From: Micrococcaceae bacterium
GTDB lineage: Bacteria; Actinomycetota; Actinomycetes; Actinomycetales; Micrococcaceae
NCBI GenBank assembly: GCA_025465475.1
Contig: JAODMR010000108.1
Span: 1 to 64,000 of the forward strand
Reading direction: 5' to 3'
Length of the DNA: 64,000 nucleotides
Shown here: piece by piece, positions 52,402 to 61,265 of the stretch
Numbering within the stretch: position 1 is the stretch's first letter
Layout: each line of letters starts with the position of its first letter
The notes under the pieces: model-generated
What the model was told of the DNA's origin: nothing
The model's input: only the letters and a program-made list of their open reading frames with translations
Databases searched by the model: none
Program-made: the position numbers and the translations under genes

Positions 52402-52776
52402 GTGAGCTTTTTTCTGATCTTCCTGGCCATCGCGCTGGCCGGAGCCGTGATGCTGTACGTGCTCCGGCTGCGGGAACCGGCCGGCCAGGCAGATCACGCT
52501 GTCCTGCACGATGGGCTGCACGACCCGGTGGCCAATCTGCCCCCGGTGCTGCTGCCCGCCGACCCGGAACCGGCGGACGTGGACCGGTTGCGGTTTTCGC
52601 TGGGACTACGGGGTTACCGGATGGACCAGGTGGATGAGGCGCTCGACGTGCTCCGCGACCAACTCGCCGTCCGGAACCGCCGAATAGCCGAGCTTGAACA
52701 GCAGCTCGCCGGCGGCGCCGCCACGCCGGAGCTGCGGGGCGGCGCCGCTCCGGACCTGCAGGATCGGCAGGAATGA
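52402..52776 (+). CDS. Small membrane protein with DivIVA-like domain
   Basis: 124 residues from a GTG. The tracked ORF starts earlier in the LOG gene. One N-terminal membrane helix (FFLIFLAIALAGAVMLYVL) is followed by a short linker. Then LRFSLGLRGYRMDQVDEALDVL, the motif found in DivIVA-domain proteins, precedes a short coiled coil. It resembles the conserved gene beside tagA in mycobacteria. A septal or polar role is plausible but unproven. The stop overlaps the tag start by ATGA. Confidence 0.75.
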   Translation: MSFFLIFLAIALAGAVMLYVLRLREPAGQADHAVLHDGLHDPVANLPPVLLPADPEPADVDRLRFSLGLRGYRMDQVDEALDVLRDQLAVRNRRIAELEQQLAGGAATPELRGGAAPDLQDRQE

Positions 52777-53366
52777 GCGCCGTCGTCGTCGGCGCCGACG
52801 GAAAGGCCCGGTGCGGCTGGGCCGGCATGGCCGCCAGCGCGGAGTACGAGCGCTACCACGACCTGGAATGGGGCCGGCCAGTCAGCGGCGAGCGGGACCT
52901 CTTTGAACGGCTCAGCCTGGAGGCGTTCCAGTCGGGGCTGAGCTGGCTCACGATCCTGCGCAAGCGGGAGGCTTTCCGTGCCGCGTTCTGCAATTTTGAG
53001 GCCGCCCGGGTGGCCGCGTTCGGCCCGGCCGACGTGGAACGCCTGATGGGGGACAGCGGCATTGTCCGCAACCTGGCCAAGATCACCGCCACCATCCAGA
53101 ACGCACGCGCCGTGCTCGCCTTGCCGGAGGGCACGACCCTGCCCGACATCGTGCAGTCCTACCGTCCCGCCAGCCCCAGGACGACGGCGGAGATTCCCTC
53201 GTCGACACCTGAGTCAACCGCGTTGGCCAAGGACCTGAAGGCCAGGGGATTTCGCTTCGTCGGGCCGACCACCGCCTATGCCATGATGCAGGCGATCGGC
53301 TTGGTGAACGACCACATGGTTGGCTGCTGGGTTTACGATGTGCTGGCCGGGGCACCGGATGCCTGA
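52773..53366 (+). CDS. tag: DNA-3-methyladenine glycosylase I
   Basis: 197 residues. Zinc-snap HhH glycosylase: CGWAGMAASAEYERYHDLEWG with Cys and His ligands, FERLSLEAFQSGLSWLTILRKREAFRAAF as the HhH core, and the C-terminal FVGPTTAYAMMQAIGLVNDHMVGCW with the last Zn ligands. It removes 3-methyladenine from alkylated DNA. It overlaps both neighbours and is translationally coupled in the LOG-DivIVA-tag-mannosyltransferase run. Confidence 0.94.
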   Translation: MSAVVVGADGKARCGWAGMAASAEYERYHDLEWGRPVSGERDLFERLSLEAFQSGLSWLTILRKREAFRAAFCNFEAARVAAFGPADVERLMGDSGIVRNLAKITATIQNARAVLALPEGTTLPDIVQSYRPASPRTTAEIPSSTPESTALAKDLKARGFRFVGPTTAYAMMQAIGLVNDHMVGCWVYDVLAGAPDA

Positions 53367-54648
53367 ACCGGTGGACGCCATTCGGCCGCGCCCGCTGCTT
53401 GGGGCACCCGCGGGGCCGCTTCCTGCGGTGGAACTGCGGGGCGTCAACGGCAGGATGTGGCACTGGTGCCAGCTCGTCGGCGGCACAGTGGCCCGGTGGC
53501 CACGCTGGTTGCAGGTGACCTTGGTCTGGCTAGCTGCCCGGTTGGTCTCTTTCGCCATCTTCGCCGCGGTCGCGCTGCACCAGGGCACCAGTCCGTGGGG
53601 ACCGGCCAAACCCGACTACCTGCACTTCATCGCCATCTGGGACAGCACCTGGTACCGCAGCATCGCCGACGGTGGGTACCCGGCCGTGCTGCCCCGCGAC
53701 GCGAACGGCGTCGTCGAGCAGAACCAGTGGGCGTTCTACCCGCTCTATCCCTTGCTGGTGAGGGGGATCTCCACGGTCACAGGGGCGGACTGGCTGCACG
53801 TTGCTCCGGTCGTGTCACTGCTCGCCGGTTTGGCGGCGGTGCTGGTGATGGACCGCCTGTTCCGACTGTTCGCCCAACCGGGCACAGCCCTCTGGGGCAT
53901 CATCTTCTTTGCCACCTTTCCGGTCTCAGCGGTGCTGCAGGTCCCCTATGCGGAGTCCCTGAACACCCTGCTGCTGGCCGGGTCCCTGTACCTGCTGGTG
54001 CGCCAACGCTATCTGGCCGCCATTCCGGTGGTCCTGCTGCTGGGCTTGTCCCGCCCGGCCGGGGTTCCCTTCGCCGCCTTGGTCCTGGCCCATCTGGCGC
54101 TGCGCCTGTGGCGCGACCGCCGGTTCCGACGGGATGGCGCCGCACTTGCCAGGGCAACCGGCCTGGCGCTGGCCAGCGTGGCAGCAGCCGCCGCCTGGCC
54201 GGTGATCGCCTGGGCCGGAACCGGCACCGCTGGTGCGTACACGGACACTGAGACCGCGTGGCGGGGCGAAAGCCTTACCCTGTTCCAACCCTGGTTTGAT
54301 ACCGGGCGGATGCTTTTCGGACCCGTGCTGGGGATCCTGGCGCCGGTGCTGCTGCTGTTACTGGCATTGCTGTATGTGAACTCCCGATCGGTGCGTTCCC
54401 TGGGGGCTGACCTGCAGTTGTGGTGCCTGGCTTACTTCGGTTACCTGCTGGCTGTGCTGCATCCCCAAACCAGTACCTTCCGGCTGTTGCTGCCACTGTT
54501 CCCGCTGGCGTTGGCAGCGGCTGCCATCTCCCGGTCGCGGGCCTACCGCGGTGCGGTCCTGGTGCTGTTCCTGCTGTTGCAGATCGTTTGGGTGGCCTGG
54601 CTTTGGGCCTGGACTCAACTGCCCGGCGGAGGCGACTACCCGCCCTGA
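53359..54648 (+). CDS. PIG-V-type mannosyltransferase (GT-C fold)
   Basis: About 429 residues from ATG 53359, overlapping the tag stop. An internal ATG at 53455 is an alternative. Multiple membrane helices are present. The lumenal-type motif FIAIWDSTWYRSIADGGYPA carries the Asp-containing catalytic loop of GT-C mannosyltransferases, and NQWAFYPLYPLLVRG follows, as in PIG-V/GPI mannosyltransferase 2 relatives. In actinobacteria such enzymes use polyprenyl-phosphate-mannose for cell-wall or protein mannosylation. The acceptor is unknown. A 7-bp CCCGCCC/GGGCGGG stem spans the stop codon. Confidence 0.82.
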   Translation: MPEPVDAIRPRPLLGAPAGPLPAVELRGVNGRMWHWCQLVGGTVARWPRWLQVTLVWLAARLVSFAIFAAVALHQGTSPWGPAKPDYLHFIAIWDSTWYRSIADGGYPAVLPRDANGVVEQNQWAFYPLYPLLVRGISTVTGADWLHVAPVVSLLAGLAAVLVMDRLFRLFAQPGTALWGIIFFATFPVSAVLQVPYAESLNTLLLAGSLYLLVRQRYLAAIPVVLLLGLSRPAGVPFAALVLAHLALRLWRDRRFRRDGAALARATGLALASVAAAAAWPVIAWAGTGTAGAYTDTETAWRGESLTLFQPWFDTGRMLFGPVLGILAPVLLLLLALLYVNSRSVRSLGADLQLWCLAYFGYLLAVLHPQTSTFRLLLPLFPLALAAAAISRSRAYRGAVLVLFLLLQIVWVAWLWAWTQLPGGGDYPP

Positions 54649-54859
54649 GGCCACGACGGGCGGGAAGCGCATTCCCACCAGGTGGCGCGATTGGCTCCCG
54701 ACCTCGTTCTGCACGATAATGGTGTGAGCGAGAGAACATGGGCAAAAAATGAGCCCCAGTTGCCGCCGGCGCAGGACGTGCCGGCCGGAGCTGACGTTGC
54801 GACGCGGACGGGGGACCGGCAACGGGCTTCCGTCTGCATACTGTAAAGGGGAATTCCTA

Positions 54860-55027
54860 ATGGCTGCGATGAAACCCAGAACCGGTGACGGACCGATGGA
54901 AGTCACAAAGGAAGGGCGCAGCCTGATCATGCGCGTGCCGCTGGAAGGCGGTGGGCGCCTGGTCGTTGAACTGAACGCCGCCGAGGCAACAAACCTCAAG
55001 GAGTGCCTGGTCGGCGTCGTCGGCTAA
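54860..55027 (+). CDS. DUF3117 small protein
   Basis: 55 residues from ATG 54860 (AAAGGGG upstream). The tracked ORF is 37 codons too long. The sequence MAAMKPRTGDGPMEVTKEGR and then SLIMRVPLEGGGRLVVELNA and ATNLKECLVGVV is nearly invariant among actinobacteria (DUF3117). It is a small beta-rich protein of unknown function that accompanies tag in several genomes. It is monocistronic, with a GC-rich leader of about 210 bp that contains no other gene. Confidence 0.9.
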   Translation: MAAMKPRTGDGPMEVTKEGRSLIMRVPLEGGGRLVVELNAAEATNLKECLVGVVG

Positions 55028-55043
55028 CCCACCGGGGGGCCCG

Positions 55044-56651
55044 TTACGCCGCCTTGGGCTTGAGCATGGCCAGGAGCCCCTTTCCGTCCGGCACGCCCAG
55101 ACCGGTGCACGGGTCCCACCCGGTGCCGGCCTGGAACGCGCCGTTGTTGCCCTGGGTGATATCCCGGAAGCCGCTCGTCGACGACGCCGCCGCCGCGCTG
55201 GGATAAATCACGCGCTGTATCAGTCCGAGTGGCTGCCCGGTCGCCTGCACAAGGCGGGCCACGAGCGCCGCCCACAGGGGCGAGACAGCACTGGTGCCGC
55301 CGATAACGGTGTCCTGCCCATCAACCCGCACCCGGTAGCCGGTCTGCGGGTCAGCCACTGCCGCCACGTCCGGCACGCCCCGCCCGCCGTGACCGTTCGG
55401 GGAAGGCACCGTCACTTCCGACTGCCAGGCGGGCAGCGGGAACGCCGTACTCACTCCGCCCCCGGTGGCGCCGGCTCCTCTGCCGTTATTCCAGACCGTT
55501 TCGGACCGAACGGTACCCGTGCGTGGGTCCGCGTCCAGCCGTGTTCCGCCACAGCCGAGCGCGTGCGGGCTTGAGGCCGGGAAGTCAACGTGCGCCAGTC
55601 CGTCGGCCGCCCGGTCGCTGCTGCCGTCGTCACCAGCCGCAGCGGTCACTGTGACCCCCATCAGGACGGCGTCCTGCAGGGCCTGGTCGAAGGCTGTGCG
55701 GGCCTGCTCGGTCCACCCTTCCTCCACCTGGCCCCAACTGATGCTGATGGCGGCGGGGGTCGGGCTGGCATGAGCGGCCTGGGTAACGGCGTCGATGAAG
55801 CCTGCGTCCGTGTTCGGCGCAAAATAAACCAGGAGAGTTGCTCCGGGAGCCAAGGCACCCGCCACCTCAATGTCCAGCATGACTTCCCCGTCCGCGCCGT
55901 TCGGGTCGTTCCCCGGCAGGTTGGCCCCGCCATCGACGCCAACGGCGGAAATGTCCGGGGTCGACAAGCCCAGCTGGCCAAAATAGGCGTCCAAATCCGC
56001 CTGCACGTAGCCGCCGCCCAGCTCAATGATTGCGATCGTCTGACCCGCCCCGTCATAACCCTCCGGAAAGCCGTACACCGCGCCAAGCTCCACAGGCGTA
56101 TAGGAGGTGACCGGTGCCGCTGCGGAAGCGGTCCGGAACAGGGCCCTGGACTGGGGCCGGTCATCAAGGCCCAGCACTGCCGTGACGACACCGTCCAGTT
56201 CTGCGGGGACGCTCAGCGGCCCGCTGCGGTGTCGTTGGTTTGTGGGGTGCCCATCCCGGCTCCGGACCTCAAATTCCTGCAGGTCGGTGCCGAAAATGCG
56301 GGCCATGACGGCTGCCGAACCGGCCACGCGGACCCGGCGGCTCGCCTGATCAGCGGAAATGATGGTGGCCCCAAGCCGGGTCAGGGTGGTTCGCACGGAG
56401 TCCAGGTCCTCGGGGGCGGCACCAAACTCTTCCGCCAGTTGCTCGGGAGTCAGGCGGCGCGCGTAGGCGTCCTCACCCGGCTCCGCCCGACGGCGCAGGA
56501 TCACCGTCGCCTCCACCGGTGCCGCTGCCAGCAGGGGCCGGGCGGCTGCGGTGACGAACCCGGCCAGGGGTGGGCGTTCGCTGCCGGGAAGGGGCCGCAA
56601 TTCCAAGCCGGCCAGCTGGGACAGGTCCGGAACCGGATCTTCGTTTCTCAT
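55044..56651 (-). CDS. S53 family serine-carboxyl peptidase (sedolisin/kumamolisin type)
   Basis: 535 residues. An N-terminal pro-domain of about 180 residues (DAYARRLTPEQLAEEFGAAP, VRVAGSAAVMARIFGTDLQE) is followed by the catalytic domain. The Glu/Asp pair is in GEVMLDIEVAGALAPGATL, the oxyanion Asp in AAAGDDGSSD, and the Ser in VIGGTSAVSPLWAAL. The Ca2+ site region (FRDITQGNNGAFQAGTGWD) follows. The family is secreted and acid-active, but here no clear signal peptide is visible at the N-terminus. The protein may use another exit route or act inside the cell. It lies alone between DUF3117 and the O-methyltransferase. Confidence 0.9.
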   Translation of the reverse strand: MRNEDPVPDLSQLAGLELRPLPGSERPPLAGFVTAAARPLLAAAPVEATVILRRRAEPGEDAYARRLTPEQLAEEFGAAPEDLDSVRTTLTRLGATIISADQASRRVRVAGSAAVMARIFGTDLQEFEVRSRDGHPTNQRHRSGPLSVPAELDGVVTAVLGLDDRPQSRALFRTASAAAPVTSYTPVELGAVYGFPEGYDGAGQTIAIIELGGGYVQADLDAYFGQLGLSTPDISAVGVDGGANLPGNDPNGADGEVMLDIEVAGALAPGATLLVYFAPNTDAGFIDAVTQAAHASPTPAAISISWGQVEEGWTEQARTAFDQALQDAVLMGVTVTAAAGDDGSSDRAADGLAHVDFPASSPHALGCGGTRLDADPRTGTVRSETVWNNGRGAGATGGGVSTAFPLPAWQSEVTVPSPNGHGGRGVPDVAAVADPQTGYRVRVDGQDTVIGGTSAVSPLWAALVARLVQATGQPLGLIQRVIYPSAAAASSTSGFRDITQGNNGAFQAGTGWDPCTGLGVPDGKGLLAMLKPKAA

Positions 56652-56756
56652 GGCAACGGTTTACCACCGTGCACCGACACAATGTAAGAGCGGTCGGCCT
56701 GCACTCAGCGGCCGGCCGGCGCTGGAATGGTCAGGCTCGGCGCGTGTGGGTCAGGT

Positions 56757-57389
56757 TCAGCGCTTGACGGCCAACAGCAGTCCGTCTCCCGTGGGGAGCA
56801 GCGCGGACATCAGCTGGTCATTGTCCCGGATCCATTTGCCGACCTGGCGCAGCACCACGGTCCCGGCTTCACGGCTGGCCGGGTCTGACACCCGGTCTTT
56901 GTCCAGGGCGTCGTTGACGATCAGCAGTCCGCCGGATTTGAGCAGACGGACGGCCTGCTCAACGTAACCGGGATACGACGGCTTGTCCGCGTCCAGGAAG
57001 ACCAGGTCATAGGCGGCGTCGGTGAGCCGAGGCAGGACATCAGCGGCACGGCCGGAAATGGTCCTGGTGCGGTTGGCGGGCGAGCCGGATTCCTGGAAAG
57101 CCTCCCGTGCGGCCTTCAGGTGGTCCACGTCGACGTCGATGGTGGTCAGGACCGACTGAGGTCCCAACCCCCGCAGCAGTGCGACACCGGAAACCCCGGC
57201 ACCGGTCCCAATTTCCACTGCCGTTTGTGCCTTGGAAGCCGCTGCGAGCACCGTCAGGGCTGCGGCGGTGCCGGCGCTGACGGGGGATACACCCAGCTCG
57301 TGAGAGCGTTCTCGGGCGCGCAGCAGGACCTCGTCCTCGGCTGGCAGTCCCTCGGTGTAGGACCAGCTGGTGGTCTTGTCGGCGCTCAT
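56757..57389 (-). CDS. O-methyltransferase, class I SAM-dependent
   Basis: About 210 residues from ATG 57389, which has AGGAAA ten bases upstream. The tracked GTG lies too close to that site. Rossmann-like fold with motif [18 protein letters not shown], motif [19 protein letters not shown], and the metal/catalytic [19 protein letters not shown] of the catechol/caffeoyl-CoA OMT family. [12 protein letters not shown] follows. The position beside sigE matches the conserved mycobacterial O-methyltransferase (Rv1220c). Its substrate is unknown. Confidence 0.9.
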   Translation of the reverse strand: MSADKTTSWSYTEGLPAEDEVLLRARERSHELGVSPVSAGTAAALTVLAAASKAQTAVEIGTGAGVSGVALLRGLGPQSVLTTIDVDVDHLKAAREAFQESGSPANRTRTISGRAADVLPRLTDAAYDLVFLDADKPSYPGYVEQAVRLLKSGGLLIVNDALDKDRVSDPASREAGTVVLRQVGKWIRDNDQLMSALLPTGDGLLLAVKR

Positions 57390-57665
57390 GCGGTTCACTT
57401 TCCTGACGGCGGGCAGATGGCTTCCAGCCTACTGCCTCGCCGCACCGGCTGCGCCCAGCGCGAAATCCCCACCGGAGTCAGCAAACATCCAGCTTTCTCT
57501 GGGACGATTAAGTCTCCTTGGACCAACGAAGTCGTTCCGAAAAAGTGCAGTGGACGGGCAATCCAATCCGGCCGTCGCTACGAATCGCTGATGTCGCCGG
57601 CAGGAATGCCGACGGACCGGCATCAGCCGGGACATACCGGAGGTCAGGAACCGAGAGAAGAGGCC

Positions 57666-58313
57666 ATGGATACAGCAGTATCGGCTCCGGAAATCAACGG
57701 GGCGAATGTGGGGTCGGAGGGCGTTCCGGCGGACTGGACCCCGCCCAGCTGGGAGGAGGTGGTCACGAACCACTCCGCCAAGGTGTTCCGTCTCGCTTAC
57801 CGCCTCACCGGTAACAAGTACGACGCCGAGGACCTCACACAGGAAGTCTTTGTCCGGGTCTTCCGTTCGCTCGCCAACTTCAAGCCCGGAACCCTGGACG
57901 GTTGGCTGCACCGGATCACCACCAACCTGTTCCTCGATCAGGCACGCCGCAAGACGCGGATCCGTTTTGATGCCCTGGCCGAGGACGCCGAGTCGCGCCT
58001 GGCGGGCCGGGACCCGGGGCCGGAGCGGAGCTTCGAGTTCAACAATCTGGATATCGATATCCAGGCCGCCCTTGAAGCCCTACCGCCCGACTTCCGGGCT
58101 GCCGTGGTGCTGTGCGACCTGGAGGGGCTCTCCTACGACGAGGTGGCCTTGGCGCTGGACGTCAAACTGGGAACGGTTCGTTCACGGATCCACCGGGGCC
58201 GGACCATGCTCCGGGAATCTTTGGCGCATCGGGCACCGCAACGCGCCAGCCTTGAAACGCCGACCAAAGCCAAATCCCGCATCCAGTTGCCCCGTGTTCT
58301 GGGAGTCCGCTAG
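57666..58313 (+). CDS. sigE: RNA polymerase ECF sigma factor SigE
   Basis: 215 residues from ATG 57666. The tracked ORF begins far upstream, antisense to the O-methyltransferase. Region 2: [20 protein letters not shown], then [20 protein letters not shown] and [19 protein letters not shown]. Region 4: [20 protein letters not shown] and [23 protein letters not shown]. The basic C-terminal tail is the SigE type. It is followed 8 bp later by a zinc-binding anti-sigma gene. Upstream, 276 bp without a gene hold its promoter, but I could not identify a convincing SigE-type -35/-10 pair. Confidence 0.93.
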   Translation: MDTAVSAPEINGANVGSEGVPADWTPPSWEEVVTNHSAKVFRLAYRLTGNKYDAEDLTQEVFVRVFRSLANFKPGTLDGWLHRITTNLFLDQARRKTRIRFDALAEDAESRLAGRDPGPERSFEFNNLDIDIQAALEALPPDFRAAVVLCDLEGLSYDEVALALDVKLGTVRSRIHRGRTMLRESLAHRAPQRASLETPTKAKSRIQLPRVLGVR

Positions 58314-58321
58314 AGGTTCAC

Positions 58322-58867
58322 ATGCCCCATCTTGGATCCGCTGCAGAGGACTACCTCACCGGGCACGGGACCACCGAAGGTCGCCGCCGCCAGGAGGAAC
58401 ACCTGCAGGTGTGCCCGTCCTGCCGCTTGCTGGTCGCCCGTGAGCGGCAACGACTGCACCTGCTGACCGCTGCCCCATGCCCGCCGCCTGCGAACGATCT
58501 GGCTGCCCGCATCCTTTCCAGGACCAGGGAACTTGACACGTCCGGCACCGACGAATTGCGGCTGCCCTACCGGGGACGCCGGGCCACCCGCCGGGTGGTG
58601 TTGACGGCCGCCGCCCTGGCGGTGGCCGGAACGCTCGGTGGCACCGCGTACCTGGCCGGTGCCACCCCGTCGACCAGCGCCGCGACGCACCTCGCCGGCG
58701 CTGCCTCGACGGCCGGCTTCGCCCCACTGCCCACCCGGAACGGTTTGGCCCGAGGAGTCGCCTCCCGGCAGCAGGGAACGCCCGCAACGGCCCCAAAAGC
58801 ACCCACCGCGCAGGATCCGTGCTCGCGCATCCTGCGCGGCCTGGCCCGCATCATTCGGCTCAGTTGA
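58322..58867 (+). CDS. ZAS-type anti-sigma factor
   Basis: 181 residues. The N-terminal zinc-binding anti-sigma motif HLQVCPSC (His-x3-Cys-x2-Cys), with more upstream residues, is characteristic of RsrA/RseA-like proteins. It is followed by a membrane helix (RRVVLTAAALAVAGTLGGTA) and a Thr/Ala/Pro-rich external tail ending in a Cys-containing segment. Cotranscription with sigE, 8 bp apart, indicates that it holds SigE. It probably senses envelope or redox stress. The family resembles mycobacterial RseA. Confidence 0.85.
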   Translation: MPHLGSAAEDYLTGHGTTEGRRRQEEHLQVCPSCRLLVARERQRLHLLTAAPCPPPANDLAARILSRTRELDTSGTDELRLPYRGRRATRRVVLTAAALAVAGTLGGTAYLAGATPSTSAATHLAGAASTAGFAPLPTRNGLARGVASRQQGTPATAPKAPTAQDPCSRILRGLARIIRLS

Positions 58868-58948
58868 CTAGCCCCGTAGGGCCCGCCTTCCGGGAAACCG
58901 CTTTCGCAAACTCGTTGCATTCGATCGGCTAAGGGTAATCTTCGTTAC

Positions 58949-59353
58949 GTGCTAGGTATCAACGCTCCCGAGCTGCTCATCATCGCCGTCGTGGCGGTCC
59001 TGGTGATCGGTCCTGCGCGCCTGCCGGAATATGCGGAAAAACTGCGGAACCTGATTCGGGAGCTGCGCCGGATGGCCAGCGGCGCCCGGGACACGATCAA
59101 GGAAGAAGCCGGCGTCGACCTGGACGATATCGACTGGAAGAAGCTGGACCCCCGGCAGTATGACCCCCGGCGCATCATCCGCGACGCCTTGATGGACGAC
59201 GACATGCCGGCGTCCCCCAACAGGCCTATCGGCACGGCTGCTCCGGCCGCCGTGGCCGCCATTACCGGGGCGGCAGCCGAAACGGCCGCCCACCGACCGG
59301 TGCAGCGGCTTGCGCCAGGTCAGGCAGCACCCTTCGACGTCGAAGCCACGTAG
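58949..59353 (+). CDS. tatB: Sec-independent translocase TatB
   Basis: 134 residues from a GTG with TAAGGGT upstream. The N-terminal membrane helix MLGINAPELLIIAVVAVLVIGPARLPEY is followed by the amphipathic helix KLRNLIRELRRMASGAR and the charged tail YDPRRIIRDALMDDDM typical of actinobacterial TatB. It forms part of the twin-arginine translocase. Its location after sigE and the anti-sigma gene matches mycobacteria, except that an htrA gene usually lies between. Confidence 0.92.
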   Translation: MLGINAPELLIIAVVAVLVIGPARLPEYAEKLRNLIRELRRMASGARDTIKEEAGVDLDDIDWKKLDPRQYDPRRIIRDALMDDDMPASPNRPIGTAAPAAVAAITGAAAETAAHRPVQRLAPGQAAPFDVEAT

Positions 59354-59394
59354 CCCCCGCGGCTTGGCTGGAGCCATGCGGCTTACGGCCTGCA

Positions 59395-60522
59395 TCAGGC
59401 GGGAGAGACGCCCAGCCGCAGGCCCGATAATCCACGCGGACGGGTGGCCAACTGGTCCGCCACGGACTGCAGGGCGACGGCGCCGGGCGATGACGGTGCC
59501 GACAACACAATGGGCGAGCCCCGGTCGCCGCCCTCCCGCAACGCGATATCCAGCGGTATCCGGCCCATCAGCGGCACGTCCCGCTGCACCGTCTGGCTAA
59601 GCCGCGCGGCGAGCTTCGCCCCGCCGCCGGAGCCGAACAGCTCCAAGGTGCTGCCATCGGGCAGGACCATGCCGGACATGTTCTCCACCACCCCGGCCAC
59701 GGTCTGCCCGGTCTGCAGGGCGATTGCCCCGGCCCGCTCGGCAACATCGGCTGCGGCGTCCTGGGGCGTGGTCACCACCAGGATCTCCGCCTTGGGCAGC
59801 AGCTGTGCCACCGAGATGGCCACGTCACCGGTGCCCGGCGGCAGGTCCAGGAACAGCGCGTCCAGGTCCCCGAAGTACACATCCGTCAGGAACTGTTCCA
59901 GCGCGCGGTGCAGCATCGGTCCCCGCCACGCCACCGGCTGGTTTCCGGCAACGAACATGCCGATGGAAATAACCTTCACGCCGTACGCCACCGGGGGCAG
60001 GATCATTTCGTCGACGCGGGTAGGCTGCTGCGTGATCCCCATCAGCCCCGGCACTGAGAAACCGTAGATGTCTGCGTCAACGATGCCCACGCGTTGGCCC
60101 CGGGCGGCCAGGGCTGTTGCCAGGTTAACGGTGACGCTCGATTTGCCGACGCCGCCTTTACCACTGGCCACGGCGTAGACCCTGGTCAGCGACCCCGGCT
60201 CGTTGAAGGGAATGCCGCGTTGGGTTCCGGTGCCCTTCAGCTGATCCTTCAGGGCCTGCCGCTGTTCCGGGCTCATGACGGTTAGTTCGACGTCGACCCC
60301 GGTCACGCCGGGCAGCGCGCTCAAGGCCCGGGTCGCGTCAGCGGTGATGGTTTCCCGCAGGGGACATCCGGCTACTGTCAGCCGCACCAGGGCAGCCACC
60401 CGGCCGGTGTCGGTCATCCGCACGTCAGCGACCATGCCCAGGTCGGTGATGGGACGCCGCAATTCGGGATCCAGCACGGTGGACAGGGCCGCGAACAGCT
60501 GGTCATTCGAGGGCAGGGGCAC
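59395..60522 (-). CDS. mrp: Mrp/NBP35-family iron-sulfur carrier ATPase
   Basis: 375 residues. An N-terminal MIP18/DUF59 domain (LRRPITDLGMVADVRM..., LTVAGCPLRETITADATRAL) precedes a P-loop domain with the deviant Walker A GKGGVGKSSVTVNLA. The switch region IVDADIYGFSVPGLMG and FLDLPPGTGDVAISVAQ follow. The CxxC Fe-S motif of many Mrp proteins is not visible, and this region is NMSGMVLPDGS, as in other actinobacteria. It loads or carries Fe-S clusters. The GTG start at 60522 lies just after the DUF1003 gene stop. Confidence 0.92.
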   Translation of the reverse strand: MPLPSNDQLFAALSTVLDPELRRPITDLGMVADVRMTDTGRVAALVRLTVAGCPLRETITADATRALSALPGVTGVDVELTVMSPEQRQALKDQLKGTGTQRGIPFNEPGSLTRVYAVASGKGGVGKSSVTVNLATALAARGQRVGIVDADIYGFSVPGLMGITQQPTRVDEMILPPVAYGVKVISIGMFVAGNQPVAWRGPMLHRALEQFLTDVYFGDLDALFLDLPPGTGDVAISVAQLLPKAEILVVTTPQDAAADVAERAGAIALQTGQTVAGVVENMSGMVLPDGSTLELFGSGGGAKLAARLSQTVQRDVPLMGRIPLDIALREGGDRGSPIVLSAPSSPGAVALQSVADQLATRPRGLSGLRLGVSPA

Positions 60523-60524
60523 TG

Positions 60525-61265
60525 TCAGCTACCTGAACCTGACCGTGTCCGGCGGTACGGGCTGTTTCCGGCTGCACCGGTCCCCGCGGAGCCAGGGCCG
60601 GCGCTGCCGCCGGAAGCCGGGGCAGTGTTTGCGGAGCCGGCGGGAGCGGGCGAACCGCTGCCTGAAGCAATATGGCGGGCAGAACGGATCTTCGGCAGGG
60701 CCTGGGTCCGCGGAGCGCCCCTGCTGTCCCTGGACCTGTCGCCGCGCCTGTCCGCTGCCTCCTCGTCGTCGCCCTCCTGGGTGTTCACCAGCTCCTCCAG
60801 CAGGGACCGCAGTTCGGAACGGACAAAGTCGCGGGTGGCCACGTCCCGCAGTGAGATCCGCAGGGCGGCGACCTCCCGGGTCAGGTACTCGGTGTCCGCA
60901 AGGTTGCGTTCATCCCTGGCCCGGTCCTGTTCAATGGTCACCCGGTCGCGATCGTCCTGCCGGTTCTGGGCGAGCAGAATCAGGGGTGCCGCGTAGGAGG
61001 CCTGGGTGGAGAAGAAAAGGTTGAGCAGGATGAACGGGTAGGGGTCCCATTGCAGGCCGAACAGGCCGATGACGTTGATGGCCACCCAGACGATCACAAA
61101 GATGGTCATGTAGAACAGGAAGTTCGCCGTGCCCATGTAGCGGGCAAAGCGCTCCGCGAACCGGCCAAAGGCGTCGGGGTCCGCGCCAAAGTTCGGCAGC
61201 ATCCGGGACCGCAGCTCCCGCGGAGTGTCCAGTCCTGCCGTGTTGTAGGTGCGCTTCTCAGCCAA
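60525..61265 (-). CDS. DUF1003 membrane protein
   Basis: 246 residues from a TTG with GGAGG five bases upstream. A DUF1003 domain has two helices (FLFYMTIFVIVWVAINVIGL and YPFILLNLFFSTQASYAAPL) followed by a helical QNRQDDRDRVTIEQDRARDER segment. The last 80 residues are disordered, rich in Gly, Ala, Ser and Arg. Its function is unknown. It overlaps the start region of the MgtE-like gene by 8 bp, so the two are likely cotranscribed with mrp. Confidence 0.9.
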   Translation of the reverse strand: MAEKRTYNTAGLDTPRELRSRMLPNFGADPDAFGRFAERFARYMGTANFLFYMTIFVIVWVAINVIGLFGLQWDPYPFILLNLFFSTQASYAAPLILLAQNRQDDRDRVTIEQDRARDERNLADTEYLTREVAALRISLRDVATRDFVRSELRSLLEELVNTQEGDDEEAADRRGDRSRDSRGAPRTQALPKIRSARHIASGSGSPAPAGSANTAPASGGSAGPGSAGTGAAGNSPYRRTRSGSGS

